Positions 34,527-43,853 of a DNA stretch of 64,000 nt are shown here, piece after piece (the stretch's first letter is position 1; every line of letters starts with the position of its first letter). Source of the stretch: Catellicoccus marimammalium (lineage in GTDB: Bacteria; Bacillota; Bacilli; Lactobacillales; Catellicoccaceae); assembly GCF_965139335.1 (NCBI RefSeq), contig NZ_CBCSEL010000002.1, one strand, 5' to 3'. The position numbers and the translations under genes were made by a program. The notes under the pieces are model-generated. The model worked only from the letters and a program-made list of their open reading frames with translations, was not told the origin of the DNA and did not search any database.

Positions 34527-36086
34527 TTATTTTGCAAAATCAATCGCGCGTGTTTCACGAATTACGGTTACTTTAATATGTCCTGGATATTCTAATTCCT
34601 CTTCAATACGACGACGAATTTCTTGGACTAATAACACAGCTTCATCATCAGAAACCATATCTGGTTTTACCATAATACGGATTTCACGACCCGCTTGAAT
34701 GGCAAAGCTTTCTTCTACTCCTTCAAAGCTATTGGCAATGCCTTCTAAGCGTTCTAGACGATGAATGTAGTTTTCTAATGATTCACTACGTGCTCCTGGA
34801 CGAGCGGCAGATAAGGCATCTGCAGCTGCTACAATCACAGAAATAACAGAAGTAGCTTCTACATCTCCATGGTGAGATTCAATAGAGTTAATTACCTCTT
34901 CACATTCACCATATTTAGTTGCTAAATCTACCCCAATTTCTACGTGAGAGCCTTCTACTTCATGGTCGACGGCTTTACCGATATCATGAAGTAAACCAGC
35001 ACGTTTTGCTAAGGTTGTATCTTCGCCCAATTCTGCCGCAATCATTCCTGCAAGGCGAGCCACTTCAATAGAATGATCCAATGCATTTTGGCCATAACTT
35101 GTACGGAAATGCATACGGCCGACAATTTTTACTAAATCTGGATGCATCGCGTGCAATCCTAGATCAAAGATAGCTTCTTCTCCGTAATGACGAATGCGTT
35201 CATCCATTTCTTTTCTCGCTTTTTCGACCATTTCTTCAATACGAGCAGGGTGAATACGACCGTCTTGAATTAGTTTTTCTAAGGCAATACGGGCAATTTC
35301 ACGACGCACAGGGTCAAAGCCAGATAAAACGACCGCTTCCGGCGTATCATCAATGATTAAGTCAATCCCAGTTAACGTTTCTAACGTACGGATATTACGA
35401 CCTTCACGTCCGATAATACGTCCTTTCATTTCGTCATTTGGCAGAGAAACAACCGATACTGTTGTTTCTGATACTGAATCAGCCGAACAGCGTTGGATTG
35501 CCATAGCGACGATATTACGAGCAATACGGTCTGCATTATCGCGAGCGTTTTGTTCTTCTTCTTTTACCATTACAGCTAATTCATGAGTCATTTCTGCTTT
35601 TGCTTCAGTCATAATTTGCACTTTGGCTTCAGCATTACTTAACTGAGCAATTTCTTCCAATTTCGCTTTTTGTTGAGCGACGAGTTCTTCCATTTTTTTC
35701 TCGTTGGCTTCTACTAGGCGTTGACGAGCATCAAGTTTATTTTCTTTTTCTTCTAAAGACGTTTCGCGTTTTTCTAACGTTGTATCTTTACGATCCAAAT
35801 TTTCTTCTCTTTGGGTCAGACGTGCTTCTTGCGTTTTCATTTCTAAGCGACGTTCACGTAATTCTGATTCTACAGATTCACGATAGCGTTGATTTTCTTC
35901 TTTTGCTTCTAATAACGCTTCTTTTTTTAACGTCGCAGCTTCTTGGCGTCCTTGTTCAACGATGGACTCCGCACTAGCATTCGCTGCTGCTAATTGTTCT
36001 GTATGTTTTTTATCAGCGACATTTTTCCCGACAAAAAACATAGCGATTGCAACGATAATCGCAACGAGAAGGATAATTATTGTCAT
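34527..36086 (-). CDS. rny: Ribonuclease Y
   Basis: Membrane-anchored endoribonuclease that starts mRNA decay in Firmicutes. The 519-residue protein has an N-terminal membrane helix (about 2-22), a long coiled coil (about 30-200), a KH domain (GRIIGREGRNIRTLE) and an HD domain with LLHDIGKA. A good promoter and a GAGGTGG site precede it. Specificity subunits RicT and RicA are encoded in the same window. Confidence 0.97.
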   Translation of the reverse strand: MTIIILLVAIIVAIAMFFVGKNVADKKHTEQLAAANASAESIVEQGRQEAATLKKEALLEAKEENQRYRESVESELRERRLEMKTQEARLTQREENLDRKDTTLEKRETSLEEKENKLDARQRLVEANEKKMEELVAQQKAKLEEIAQLSNAEAKVQIMTEAKAEMTHELAVMVKEEEQNARDNADRIARNIVAMAIQRCSADSVSETTVSVVSLPNDEMKGRIIGREGRNIRTLETLTGIDLIIDDTPEAVVLSGFDPVRREIARIALEKLIQDGRIHPARIEEMVEKARKEMDERIRHYGEEAIFDLGLHAMHPDLVKIVGRMHFRTSYGQNALDHSIEVARLAGMIAAELGEDTTLAKRAGLLHDIGKAVDHEVEGSHVEIGVDLATKYGECEEVINSIESHHGDVEATSVISVIVAAADALSAARPGARSESLENYIHRLERLEGIANSFEGVEESFAIQAGREIRIMVKPDMVSDDEAVLLVQEIRRRIEEELEYPGHIKVTVIRETRAIDFAK

Positions 36087-36122
36087 TATTCATCCACCTC
36101 ATTTGTTTTATGTACATGTTTT

Positions 36123-36151
36123 ATTTTAATCGTTACCCGCTTATTGGTCAA
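36123..36151 (-). promoter_or_regulatory. rny promoter
   Basis: On the minus strand: -35 TTGACC (36146-36151), 17 bases, -10 TAAAAT (36123-36128). It lies just after the recA terminator and 37 bases before the rny ATG. Confidence 0.8.
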
Positions 36152-36173
36152 TTATTTATCCATAAACAAAAGA

Positions 36174-36204
36174 AAAACTCTAAGGAAAAATTCCTTAGAG
36201 TTTT
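36174..36204 (-). terminator. recA terminator
   Basis: A 14-bp perfect stem AAAACTCTAAGGAA/TTCCTTAGAGTTTT with loop AAA, followed on the minus strand by TCTTTTGTTT. Confidence 0.9.
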
Positions 36205-36207
36205 CTC

Positions 36208-37275
36208 TTAATCTTCTGAAATTTCTAACGTTTCTTCTGTTACAACGGGTTCCACTTCTTTTTCATCTTCTTCTCCCGTTCCTAAAAGAGCAGCACGAAC
36301 ACGATCGTAAATTTCTTGGTGCATGTCTTCATGCTCTAAAATGTATTTCTTCGCATTTTCCCGACCTTGACCAATGCGTTCGTCTTTGTAGCTAAACCAA
36401 GCTCCACTCTTATTCACGATATCTTTATCGACCGCTACATCTAATAATTCACCGATACGAGAAATTCCTTCTCCATACATAATGTCTACTTCTGTAGTTT
36501 TGAATGGTGGTGCTACTTTATTTTTCACAATTTTCACTTTGGCTTTGCTACCAATTTGTTCTGTACCATCTTTAATTGCTTCTCCACGACGAACTTCCAT
36601 ACGAATCGTAGAGTAGAATTTCAGCGCACGTCCACCCGTAGTAACTTCTGGGTTTCCGTACATTACGCCTACTTTTTCACGCAATTGGTTGATGAAAATC
36701 GCAACCGTTTTTGTTTTATTAATCACCCCAGATAATTTACGTAACGCTTGTGACATTAAACGAGCTTGTAACCCTACATGAGTATCGCCCATTTCTCCTT
36801 CAATCTCGCTACGTGGAACTAAGGCTGCTACAGAGTCGATAACGATAATATCAATCGCTCCACTAGAAATTAATGTATCTGCAATTTCTAATCCTTGTTC
36901 TCCAGTATCAGGTTGAGATAAAATCAAATCTTCAATTTTAACTCCTAATTTTTGAGCATATACAGGATCTAATGCGTGTTCTGCATCAATAAAGGCTGCT
37001 TTCCCGCCATTTTTTTGTGCTTCAGCAATCGCATGTAACGCAAAGGTAGTTTTCCCTGAACTTTCTGGCCCATAAATTTCAATAATACGGCCACGTGGGA
37101 AACCACCTACTCCTAAAATTTCATCAATTTTTAAAGAGCCAGAAGAAATGGTATCAATTTGTGTATTGGCTTTATCTCCTAAACGCATGACAGAGCCTTT
37201 ACCATATTCTTTTTCAATTTCTTTCATCGCAGCTTCTAGTGCTTGCTCACGACTATCTAATTCTTTTTTTGCCAT
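36208..37275 (-). CDS. recA: Recombinase RecA
   Basis: 355 residues with Walker A GPESSGKTT, the MAW-like motif, loop L1 around EIEGEMGDTHVG, L2 near GVMYGNPEVTTGG and an acidic C-terminal tail. I do not see an obvious LexA-type box (CGAAC-N4-GTTCG) directly upstream, but the gap to cinA is only 21 bases. The order pgsA-cinA-recA is standard. Confidence 0.98.
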   Translation of the reverse strand: MAKKELDSREQALEAAMKEIEKEYGKGSVMRLGDKANTQIDTISSGSLKIDEILGVGGFPRGRIIEIYGPESSGKTTFALHAIAEAQKNGGKAAFIDAEHALDPVYAQKLGVKIEDLILSQPDTGEQGLEIADTLISSGAIDIIVIDSVAALVPRSEIEGEMGDTHVGLQARLMSQALRKLSGVINKTKTVAIFINQLREKVGVMYGNPEVTTGGRALKFYSTIRMEVRRGEAIKDGTEQIGSKAKVKIVKNKVAPPFKTTEVDIMYGEGISRIGELLDVAVDKDIVNKSGAWFSYKDERIGQGRENAKKYILEHEDMHQEIYDRVRAALLGTGEEDEKEVEPVVTEETLEISED

Positions 37276-37296
37276 AACTTTCCCCTCTTTCCTTTT

Positions 37297-37758
37297 TTAT
37301 TTTATACTTGTTTCCATTAAATGGCGACAAGCTGCAGTAATCGTTTGTTGCTGGATTTCTGCTCGAGATCCAGAAAAATGTTCTTGCCAAACTTTAGTGG
37401 TTTCTCCGTTACTTAAACCGATAAAAACCGTACCTACTGGTTTTCCTTCTGCCTTTGTCGGTCCAGCGACTCCTGTCATACTCAATCCCCAAGTGGTTCC
37501 CATAAATTGGCGAATGGCTTCTGCCATTTCTTTGGCACATTCAGCACTAATTGCCCCTTTGGTAGCCAAAACCTCTTTGGAGACACCAAATTTCATTTTC
37601 GCTTCATTTGTGTAAGATACGCCTCCACCTTTAAAGACAGCAGAAATCCCAGGAATAGAACCTAGGAGAGCTTGACAACCTCCTGCCGTCAAACTCTCCA
37701 TGACACTTAACGTCCAACCTTTGTTGGCAAATTCGTTTTTCCATTCTTCTAAATTCAT
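37297..37758 (-). CDS. cinA: CinA C-terminal-domain protein (nicotinamide-nucleotide amidase PncC type)
   Basis: 153 residues covering only the C-terminal CinA domain: SVMESLTAGG with the catalytic Ser and Lys region, GGGVSYTNEAKMKFG, and GVAGPTKAEGKPVGTVF. This domain deamidates nicotinamide mononucleotide. In relatives cinA before recA is usually near 410 residues with an N-terminal molybdopterin-binding-like domain; here that part is absent, and pgsA ends 1 base before the start, so no remnant remains. Confidence 0.9.
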   Translation of the reverse strand: MNLEEWKNEFANKGWTLSVMESLTAGGCQALLGSIPGISAVFKGGGVSYTNEAKMKFGVSKEVLATKGAISAECAKEMAEAIRQFMGTTWGLSMTGVAGPTKAEGKPVGTVFIGLSNGETTKVWQEHFSGSRAEIQQQTITAACRHLMETSIK

Positions 37759-37759
37759 C

Positions 37760-38341
37760 TTACATTGATCCTTTGAAGACGTCTTTATTTTTCACAAAGT
37801 ATTCAATTCCAGAATAAACAGTGAAGAATAAGCAGACATAAAGTAAAATTTGCGCCATTGGAATATGTAAGTTATTAAAGAAGACGTTGTTTAAGTATAG
37901 GAAAATAATCGCTAACATTTGTGTTGCAGTTTTAATTTTTCCTGGCCAAGCTGCGGCTAATACTTCTCCATCTTCTTCTACTAAAATTAGACGTAATCCA
38001 GTTACGGCTAGTTCTCGACAAACAATAATCGCAACGACCCAACCTGGTGCCATTCCTTGTTGAACTAATAAGATAAATGCAGTCATTACTAACATTTTAT
38101 CTGCCAATGGGTCCGCAAATTTCCCAAAGTTTGTAACTAAATGGTCACGACGAGCTAAATATCCATCTAACCAATCGGTAACACTAGCTACCGCAAAAAT
38201 CAGTGCGGCAATCAATTGAGTCACTAAAATTTTTGTTCCTAAAATAGATACGCTTCCCATTGGAAAAGGAACAAGCGCAAAAATCATAAAGACGGGAATT
38301 AAAAAGATACGTAAAACCGTCAATTTATTTGGTAAATTCAA
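37760..38341 (-). CDS. pgsA: CDP-diacylglycerol--glycerol-3-phosphate 3-phosphatidyltransferase
   Basis: Makes phosphatidylglycerol phosphate. The 193-residue membrane protein has the CDP-alcohol transferase motif DWLDGYLARRDHLVTNFGKF continuing into ADPLADK. It lies 12 bases after the rodZ-like gene and immediately before cinA, the usual order. Confidence 0.96.
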   Translation of the reverse strand: MNLPNKLTVLRIFLIPVFMIFALVPFPMGSVSILGTKILVTQLIAALIFAVASVTDWLDGYLARRDHLVTNFGKFADPLADKMLVMTAFILLVQQGMAPGWVVAIIVCRELAVTGLRLILVEEDGEVLAAAWPGKIKTATQMLAIIFLYLNNVFFNNLHIPMAQILLYVCLFFTVYSGIEYFVKNKDVFKGSM

Positions 38342-38353
38342 AGTGGTTCCTCC

Positions 38354-39259
38354 TTAATTTTTCAAATAACTTAAGTCAAAGCTTAAGGTTAATTGTTTAG
38401 ATAATGTTGGTTGGCTGGTGTTAATTTCTTTACCATTCAATTGGACACCAATCATTGGTGCATTTCCTAATTGTAATTGGACATTTTTTGTATCTTCTGG
38501 CACATTAATCGTTTGTTGTGCTCCAGCTTCTACTACTCCTTGGAATAAAGATTGTCCACCAGCAACAGCACTCACCCAACAACGTCCACCGCTACCATTT
38601 AAAGTAATGGTTGCTTTTCCTTTAATATCTTTTGCCGTGACATTGATTTGGTTAGTGCTAACCGCTTTTGATTCTACACTAACTTTTTTCTTCTCTTTAT
38701 CTTCTTTTGCTTTTTTCTTTGCTTCTGCAGATTCTTTTGCTTTTTCTTCTTTTTTCTCTTTTTCCGCATCTTTTGGTGCAGATTTTTCTTCTTTAGCCTC
38801 TTTTGGCTCTTTCACTTCATTATCTACACTATATTCCGCATTCATATCATTATTCGCTTCAAAACGTTTATGTTGACTAATAAACGCATAGCTCACACTA
38901 CCAACTACGACCAAGAAAATCACGACTAAAATCATCGCCGGAATGAATCGTTTCCATGTCTTTTCTTTTGGTTGTTGTTGACTTCTTGTCCCACGAGTCG
39001 CTGTCGCTTCATAAGCTTTTAAATTATCATCAATGGGAGCTCCTTGATATTCACGAATGACTTGATCTGGATCTAGACCTACTTGACGAGCATAAGCACG
39101 TAAAAATAATTGCGTATTATACTCTCCTGGTAGATTTTGATAGTCGTCATTTTCTAATGCTTCAATATAGCGCGCTTGAATTTTTGTTTTTTCTTGCATT
39201 TCTGCAAGTGAAATATGTTTCTCTTCCCGAGCTTTTTTTAATTTTTCTCCTAAAGTCAA
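38354..39259 (-). CDS. rodZ: RodZ-like membrane protein (YmfM)
   Basis: 301 residues: an N-terminal helix-turn-helix domain (LGEKLKKAREEKHISLAEMQ, about 1-70), a membrane helix (about 108-130), a Lys/Glu/Ala-rich linker and a C-terminal beta domain of the DUF4115 type. RodZ links MreB-based or septal wall synthesis to the membrane. It stands between ymfH and pgsA, as in Bacillus. Confidence 0.9.
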   Translation of the reverse strand: MTLGEKLKKAREEKHISLAEMQEKTKIQARYIEALENDDYQNLPGEYNTQLFLRAYARQVGLDPDQVIREYQGAPIDDNLKAYEATATRGTRSQQQPKEKTWKRFIPAMILVVIFLVVVGSVSYAFISQHKRFEANNDMNAEYSVDNEVKEPKEAKEEKSAPKDAEKEKKEEKAKESAEAKKKAKEDKEKKKVSVESKAVSTNQINVTAKDIKGKATITLNGSGGRCWVSAVAGGQSLFQGVVEAGAQQTINVPEDTKNVQLQLGNAPMIGVQLNGKEINTSQPTLSKQLTLSFDLSYLKN

Positions 39260-39263
39260 TGCG

Positions 39264-40559
39264 CTACTCCTCTCTTTGTTGTACCGGCATAATAAATGCT
39301 TTTGTCATCGTATCATAGTCGATGATTTGATTCAATGCTCGTTTTACATCCTCTAAAGTGATAGAATTGATAATTTCTGGATGGTCAAATAAAACCACAC
39401 CTTCGCCTTCATCATAATGATTTGCGATGTATTCTACCGAGTTTAGAGAATGGAATAAACGACCTAAATGACGTTTTTTCAAACGTTCTAAGCGTTCTTC
39501 AGTAATTACTTGTAATGGTAAGTTGAAAAGAACAGTTTCTAATAGGCGAGCAAAGCGATGCGGATCATTGCTATCGCCCCCTAATTCAAAGTAACATAAA
39601 TCTTCTTCTAAATTGAAGTCATGATAGAAGCTATCATCAATGATTCCTTCTTCATACCATTCTCCATAAATTGGACTCGTATCGCCAAAAAGTAAGTCTA
39701 AACCATAACGAGCCGCAAACTCGAAGCGTTTTTTCTCTTTCGGATCTTCTGGGAAAGGTCCAAAGTAACGTCCACCAACGACCACTTTTGGACGGAAAAC
39801 TTCCATTTCTAACGTGCTTTCATGAATGATAGATTCTTTGGATTGAACATAATGATAACGAGTAGGTTCTGGCATCGCGATATATTCTTTTTGCGCTTGA
39901 TTTTTACGCACGGTCGCAAAAATTGCTTCTGGATCTACTGCTCCGACAACCAATAGTTGCATATTACTTGGATGATAGAACGTATCATAACTCATGTATA
40001 AATCTTCGGGACGAATTTCTTGAATGCTTTCTACCGTTCCTGCAATATCCACATGTAAAGGATGATCAGGGAATAAGTTTTTTAGCACCGCAAAACTCAA
40101 ACGCCAATCTGGATTATCTTCATACATTTGAATTTCTTGTGCGATAATTCCTTTTTCTTTTTCCACTGTTTCTTCTGTGAAATAAGGAGTTTGCACAAAA
40201 TCAAGTAATAATTCAATATTTTCTAGGACATGTTGTGTTGCTGAAAATAAATAGCTAGTTCTAGTAAAACTAGTAAAGGCATTTGCAGAGGCGCCAAGAG
40301 CACTAAATTTTTGGAAGACATCGCCTTCTTCTTTTTCAAACATCTTATGTTCTAAAAAGTGAGCGACTCCATCCGGAACCGTCGCAAATTGTTCTAATCC
40401 AATCGGTACAAATTTTGTATCGACAGAACCATAGTGAGTGGTAAATAAGCCATAAGTCTTATTAAATCCTGGTTTTGGAATCACCGTTACTTTTAGCCCA
40501 TTGGCCATCGTTTCTGTATAGACCGTCTCTTGTAATGATTCGTATTCAATCTTATTCAT
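39264..40559 (-). CDS. ymfH: M16 family zinc peptidase YmfH
   Basis: 431 residues. The inverted zinc motif HFLEH is present (VAHFLEHKMFE) with the downstream Glu region EKGIIAQEIQMYED, so this member should be catalytic. It overlaps ymfF by 8 bases; the two are homologous and probably form a heterodimer like other M16 pairs. The substrate is unknown here. Confidence 0.92.
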   Translation of the reverse strand: MNKIEYESLQETVYTETMANGLKVTVIPKPGFNKTYGLFTTHYGSVDTKFVPIGLEQFATVPDGVAHFLEHKMFEKEEGDVFQKFSALGASANAFTSFTRTSYLFSATQHVLENIELLLDFVQTPYFTEETVEKEKGIIAQEIQMYEDNPDWRLSFAVLKNLFPDHPLHVDIAGTVESIQEIRPEDLYMSYDTFYHPSNMQLLVVGAVDPEAIFATVRKNQAQKEYIAMPEPTRYHYVQSKESIIHESTLEMEVFRPKVVVGGRYFGPFPEDPKEKKRFEFAARYGLDLLFGDTSPIYGEWYEEGIIDDSFYHDFNLEEDLCYFELGGDSNDPHRFARLLETVLFNLPLQVITEERLERLKKRHLGRLFHSLNSVEYIANHYDEGEGVVLFDHPEIINSITLEDVKRALNQIIDYDTMTKAFIMPVQQREE

Positions 40560-41811
40560 CGTCGACTCCTTCTAAACAATAAATCGTTTCTAACGTAATT
40601 TTCTTCGCTACTTCTTGTACTTGTTCTCGAGTTACTTTTTGAATTTTCGCTTCAAAGTCTTGGTCTTCCACTTCTAAGAAGCGTAAACGACGACTTTCTT
40701 TTTCGATGAGATTTCTTGGTTGATCAAAACTCGCACGATATTGATTGCATAATAATGCTTTTGTTTTTTCTAAATCTTCCTCGGAAAAATCTCCTTGTTG
40801 TAATAGATATTGTTGCTGATCAATTAAATCTAAAACAAATTCTTTATTTTTCTTATTGATTCCTGCTTGAACCAATAACGTTCCACGATAAGCATCCGTA
40901 TGACTAGAAGCATAATACGCTAGACTTTCACGTTCACGCACATTCATAAACAATTTAGAATGAGGATAACCACCAAATAAACCATTGAAGACTAAGAATG
41001 CTTCATAATCTGGAGTTCCATAATAAAATGGATGTTGGTAGCATAACGCTAGTTTGGATTGTGTTAGACGTTGAGTCTCTACTTCTTCTAAAATATCTTC
41101 TTCTTGTTCTTGACGATAAAAAGGTGACCAAAGTTCCACTTCTCGTGGTGTGAATGGAAATTGTTCTAAACGCGCAAAGATTTCTTCTTCATCGACATCT
41201 CCAGAAATGATAATTTCCATCGCATCATTCATCAACATCGATAAGTACGCTTGATATAACTCTTCTCCACTCACTTGAGAAATTCCTTCCATCGTACCGT
41301 AAAAAGGTGCGGCCTGTGCTAACTCTTTAAAGTGTAGAGATTGAATTCGTAAAATCGCATAATCTTGCTTATCTTCCATGACCATTTGCATGTATTCTAA
41401 TAAATTACGACGTTCTCTTTCTAAAATTGTCGCATCAAAAGCTCCATTTTCTACTGCAGGATGGAACAAGATTTCTTCTAGGAGAGTGAAAATAGTTCCT
41501 AAAACATCCGTTTCTCCTGGTAAAAAACGATCATTTACAAAATGGAAATAGAACGTTACGATTTGGTCTTGCCCTTGGCGAGTACTACTTGCTTGATAGC
41601 TAGCTCCATATTCATCGGCCAAACGTTCATTTAACGATTGAATCGTTGGATAATTTTTCGCACTATTTCCCATTACCGCAGCTAATAAAGAACGTGTATT
41701 TAGGTTTTCATACGTTAATGGAGCACGAAAACGAACACATAGCTGGGTCGTTTTAAATTTCTTTTCCGGTAGAATACTGCACTGTATTCCTGCCATTAAT
41801 TCTTTACGCAT
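40552..41811 (-). CDS. ymfF: M16 family peptidase-like protein YmfF (non-catalytic partner)
   Basis: 419 residues with the M16 fold, but the HxxEH position is replaced (SLLAAVMGNSAKNYPT region), so it is likely the inactive partner of YmfH. The regions VRERESLAYYASS and Arg-rich C-terminal elements match the substrate-binding half of the family. First of the ymfF-ymfH-rodZ-pgsA-cinA-recA run. Confidence 0.9.
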   Translation of the reverse strand: MRKELMAGIQCSILPEKKFKTTQLCVRFRAPLTYENLNTRSLLAAVMGNSAKNYPTIQSLNERLADEYGASYQASSTRQGQDQIVTFYFHFVNDRFLPGETDVLGTIFTLLEEILFHPAVENGAFDATILERERRNLLEYMQMVMEDKQDYAILRIQSLHFKELAQAAPFYGTMEGISQVSGEELYQAYLSMLMNDAMEIIISGDVDEEEIFARLEQFPFTPREVELWSPFYRQEQEEDILEEVETQRLTQSKLALCYQHPFYYGTPDYEAFLVFNGLFGGYPHSKLFMNVRERESLAYYASSHTDAYRGTLLVQAGINKKNKEFVLDLIDQQQYLLQQGDFSEEDLEKTKALLCNQYRASFDQPRNLIEKESRRLRFLEVEDQDFEAKIQKVTREQVQEVAKKITLETIYCLEGVDDE

Positions 41812-41834
41812 AACTTCACTCCTCTACTCCTTCT

Positions 41835-41843
41835 ATTTTAGCA
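41835..41843 (-). promoter_or_regulatory. Promoter upstream of ymfF
   Basis: Extended -10 TGC-TAAAAT on the minus strand, 24 bases before the ymfF ATG, followed by GGAGTAGAGGAG. No good -35 is visible. No terminator separates it from the upstream acyltransferase gene. Confidence 0.5.
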
Positions 41844-41845
41844 TA

Positions 41846-43729
41846 TTAGGAATCACTTTTTTCTGCCGCTAAAATATTTTTCAAGATTAAGTTCGTATAA
41901 ACTTGGTTCCCTAAAGGTCCCATGTGAATTCCATCTTCACTAAACCAATCTGGATGTTGGTCAGCGATAGATTTCCAATCGATATAGTAAACATTTTTAT
42001 GATCGTCAGCGACGGTCTTCATTTCATCATTGGCTTCTTGTTGCCAGTAACGTTTAACATTGGTATTAACTAAGAATAATTTTCTCTTACCAACAATTTT
42101 TAAAATTTCATCCATTGTGCCACCTTCAATCTCGCCATTATTTCCTAGATTCAAGACTACATTTTCTTGTAACATATTTTGATCTTTTAATTGTTGTAAA
42201 ATTGACACCGCTTCTTGCATTTGACGTCCCACTTTAGCATCGATGTAGCATAAAGCATCTAATCCTTGGAAATCAGAAGAAGCTCCTACTAACACAGAAT
42301 CTCCCACAATTGTAATTGGGATGTTGTTACAATCTTTAATTTCTTCATCGGTCATTGTTGCCCCTGGAACTTGAATGGATTTAGCATATTTCACCACTTC
42401 TTCATTTTGTGGGTAAGTTTTTTTCTTCTCTTTTACTTTTTCTTTGATTTCTTTATTGGCTTTTTGTAATTTTTCTTTCTTACTATTCAATTGTTTTTCT
42501 AATTTCACTTGTTCAGCATTTTTCTTTTGGTTTGGTGCTTTGACAAAAGCATAAACAAAGTTACCTGTAAATAAGACTCCAACCGCTAATAAAGTAAGGA
42601 ACATTCTTTTATCAACAAAGTAACGGTGTTTACGATAAGTGCGCACTTCCATTTGCCAGAATCTAACAAAACGATGTGTGATTTCAGCAAATAAAAAGAC
42701 AAGTGCCAATTGAATTAAAACATGAAGCCATAAATGCTTCCCAGTAATTCCTACCATTTTTCCATATAAAACAATGATTGGATATTGCCATAAATATAAT
42801 TCATAACTACGTGAACCAATATAACGGAACACAGGATTAGAAAATAGACGATTGACTGGTTTACAGGCAATAACACTTCCTAATAATAAAGTACAAATAA
42901 TGGCATTAAGAGGTAAATCTAACCAATAAGTGCTTCCTGCTTCTCCTTTTAACGTTAACGCTTGCGCAATACATAAAAGCACGGTACTAAAGCCGATGAA
43001 TAATCCGCCCCAACGACTTAAAAATTCATGGATTCGACCACAAAATTCTAAAACAAAAGCTAATAATGCTCCTCCAAGCATTGGGTATACACGAGATAAT
43101 GTATTGTAATACGCTTGGTTCAAGCCTAACGTTTTAAAGCTGACTCCCATAAAAATGGCAGAAAGAATAATTCCACCAATTAAAATTCCAGTTAAAATAC
43201 GACGACGTTTTTGTGCTTCGTTGTCCGATTGTGCTTTTTGTAACCAACGGAAAGCGAAAATAAAAACAATCGGCCATAATAAATAGAATTGATTTTCAAT
43301 CGATAAAGACCATAAATTAGCAAATGGAGATAATTCACTCATCTTCGCAAAGTAAGAAGAATCACTTGCTAATTGCCAAAAGTTATTCACTCCCAATAAC
43401 GTGGTCACTACAATCGAACGGAAGTGATTTAAATAGTCTGGATTAATCCAAATGATAATCGCTCCAGCAGCCACAAAAAAGGCAATCAACGGTGGCCACA
43501 AACGAGCAATACGACGTTTATAAAAATTACCAATACGAATATTTTTCGTTTCTTTCCATTCTTTTAATAAAATTGCAGTCATTAAGTACCCAGAAATCAC
43601 AAAAAATAGAGGCACTCCGATAAAGCCTCCTGGGAAATATTGAGGTAATAAATGATATAGTAAAACGAAGACCACAGCAATCGTTCTTAAGCCATCAATC
43701 CCCGTAATGTACCGTAGTTTTCCTGACAT
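41846..43729 (-). CDS. OatA-like acyltransferase with C-terminal SGNH domain
   Basis: 627 residues: an acyltransferase-3 membrane domain with 10-11 helices (about 1-390; YHLLPQYFPGGFIGVPLFFV near the start), a Lys-rich linker (about 400-445) and an extracytoplasmic SGNH esterase domain with the GDS block (IVGDSVLVGAS), LGNNGEIEGG and DGIHMGPLGN. This is the layout of peptidoglycan O-acetyltransferase OatA, which gives lysozyme resistance. The ATG at 43727-43729 is chosen over a GTG two codons upstream. The exact wall acceptor is inferred. Confidence 0.88.
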   Translation of the reverse strand: MSGKLRYITGIDGLRTIAVVFVLLYHLLPQYFPGGFIGVPLFFVISGYLMTAILLKEWKETKNIRIGNFYKRRIARLWPPLIAFFVAAGAIIIWINPDYLNHFRSIVVTTLLGVNNFWQLASDSSYFAKMSELSPFANLWSLSIENQFYLLWPIVFIFAFRWLQKAQSDNEAQKRRRILTGILIGGIILSAIFMGVSFKTLGLNQAYYNTLSRVYPMLGGALLAFVLEFCGRIHEFLSRWGGLFIGFSTVLLCIAQALTLKGEAGSTYWLDLPLNAIICTLLLGSVIACKPVNRLFSNPVFRYIGSRSYELYLWQYPIIVLYGKMVGITGKHLWLHVLIQLALVFLFAEITHRFVRFWQMEVRTYRKHRYFVDKRMFLTLLAVGVLFTGNFVYAFVKAPNQKKNAEQVKLEKQLNSKKEKLQKANKEIKEKVKEKKKTYPQNEEVVKYAKSIQVPGATMTDEEIKDCNNIPITIVGDSVLVGASSDFQGLDALCYIDAKVGRQMQEAVSILQQLKDQNMLQENVVLNLGNNGEIEGGTMDEILKIVGKRKLFLVNTNVKRYWQQEANDEMKTVADDHKNVYYIDWKSIADQHPDWFSEDGIHMGPLGNQVYTNLILKNILAAEKSDS

Positions 43730-43802
43730 GTCCACCCTTCTTCCTTGGGAAATTATATTTTCATTATACCTATTTTATAGAAAGATACCAAACAAAAAAG
43801 AC

Positions 43803-43836
43803 AAAAAAACCGAAGTACAAAGACTCCAGTTTTTTT
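43803..43836 (-). terminator. prs terminator
   Basis: On the minus strand AAAAAAACTGGAGT pairs with ACTTCGGTTTTTTT using two G-U wobbles, followed by GTCTTTTTT. The pairing is good only in that direction. Confidence 0.8.
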
Positions 43837-43853
43837 CTTTGGTTCGTTTAAAA

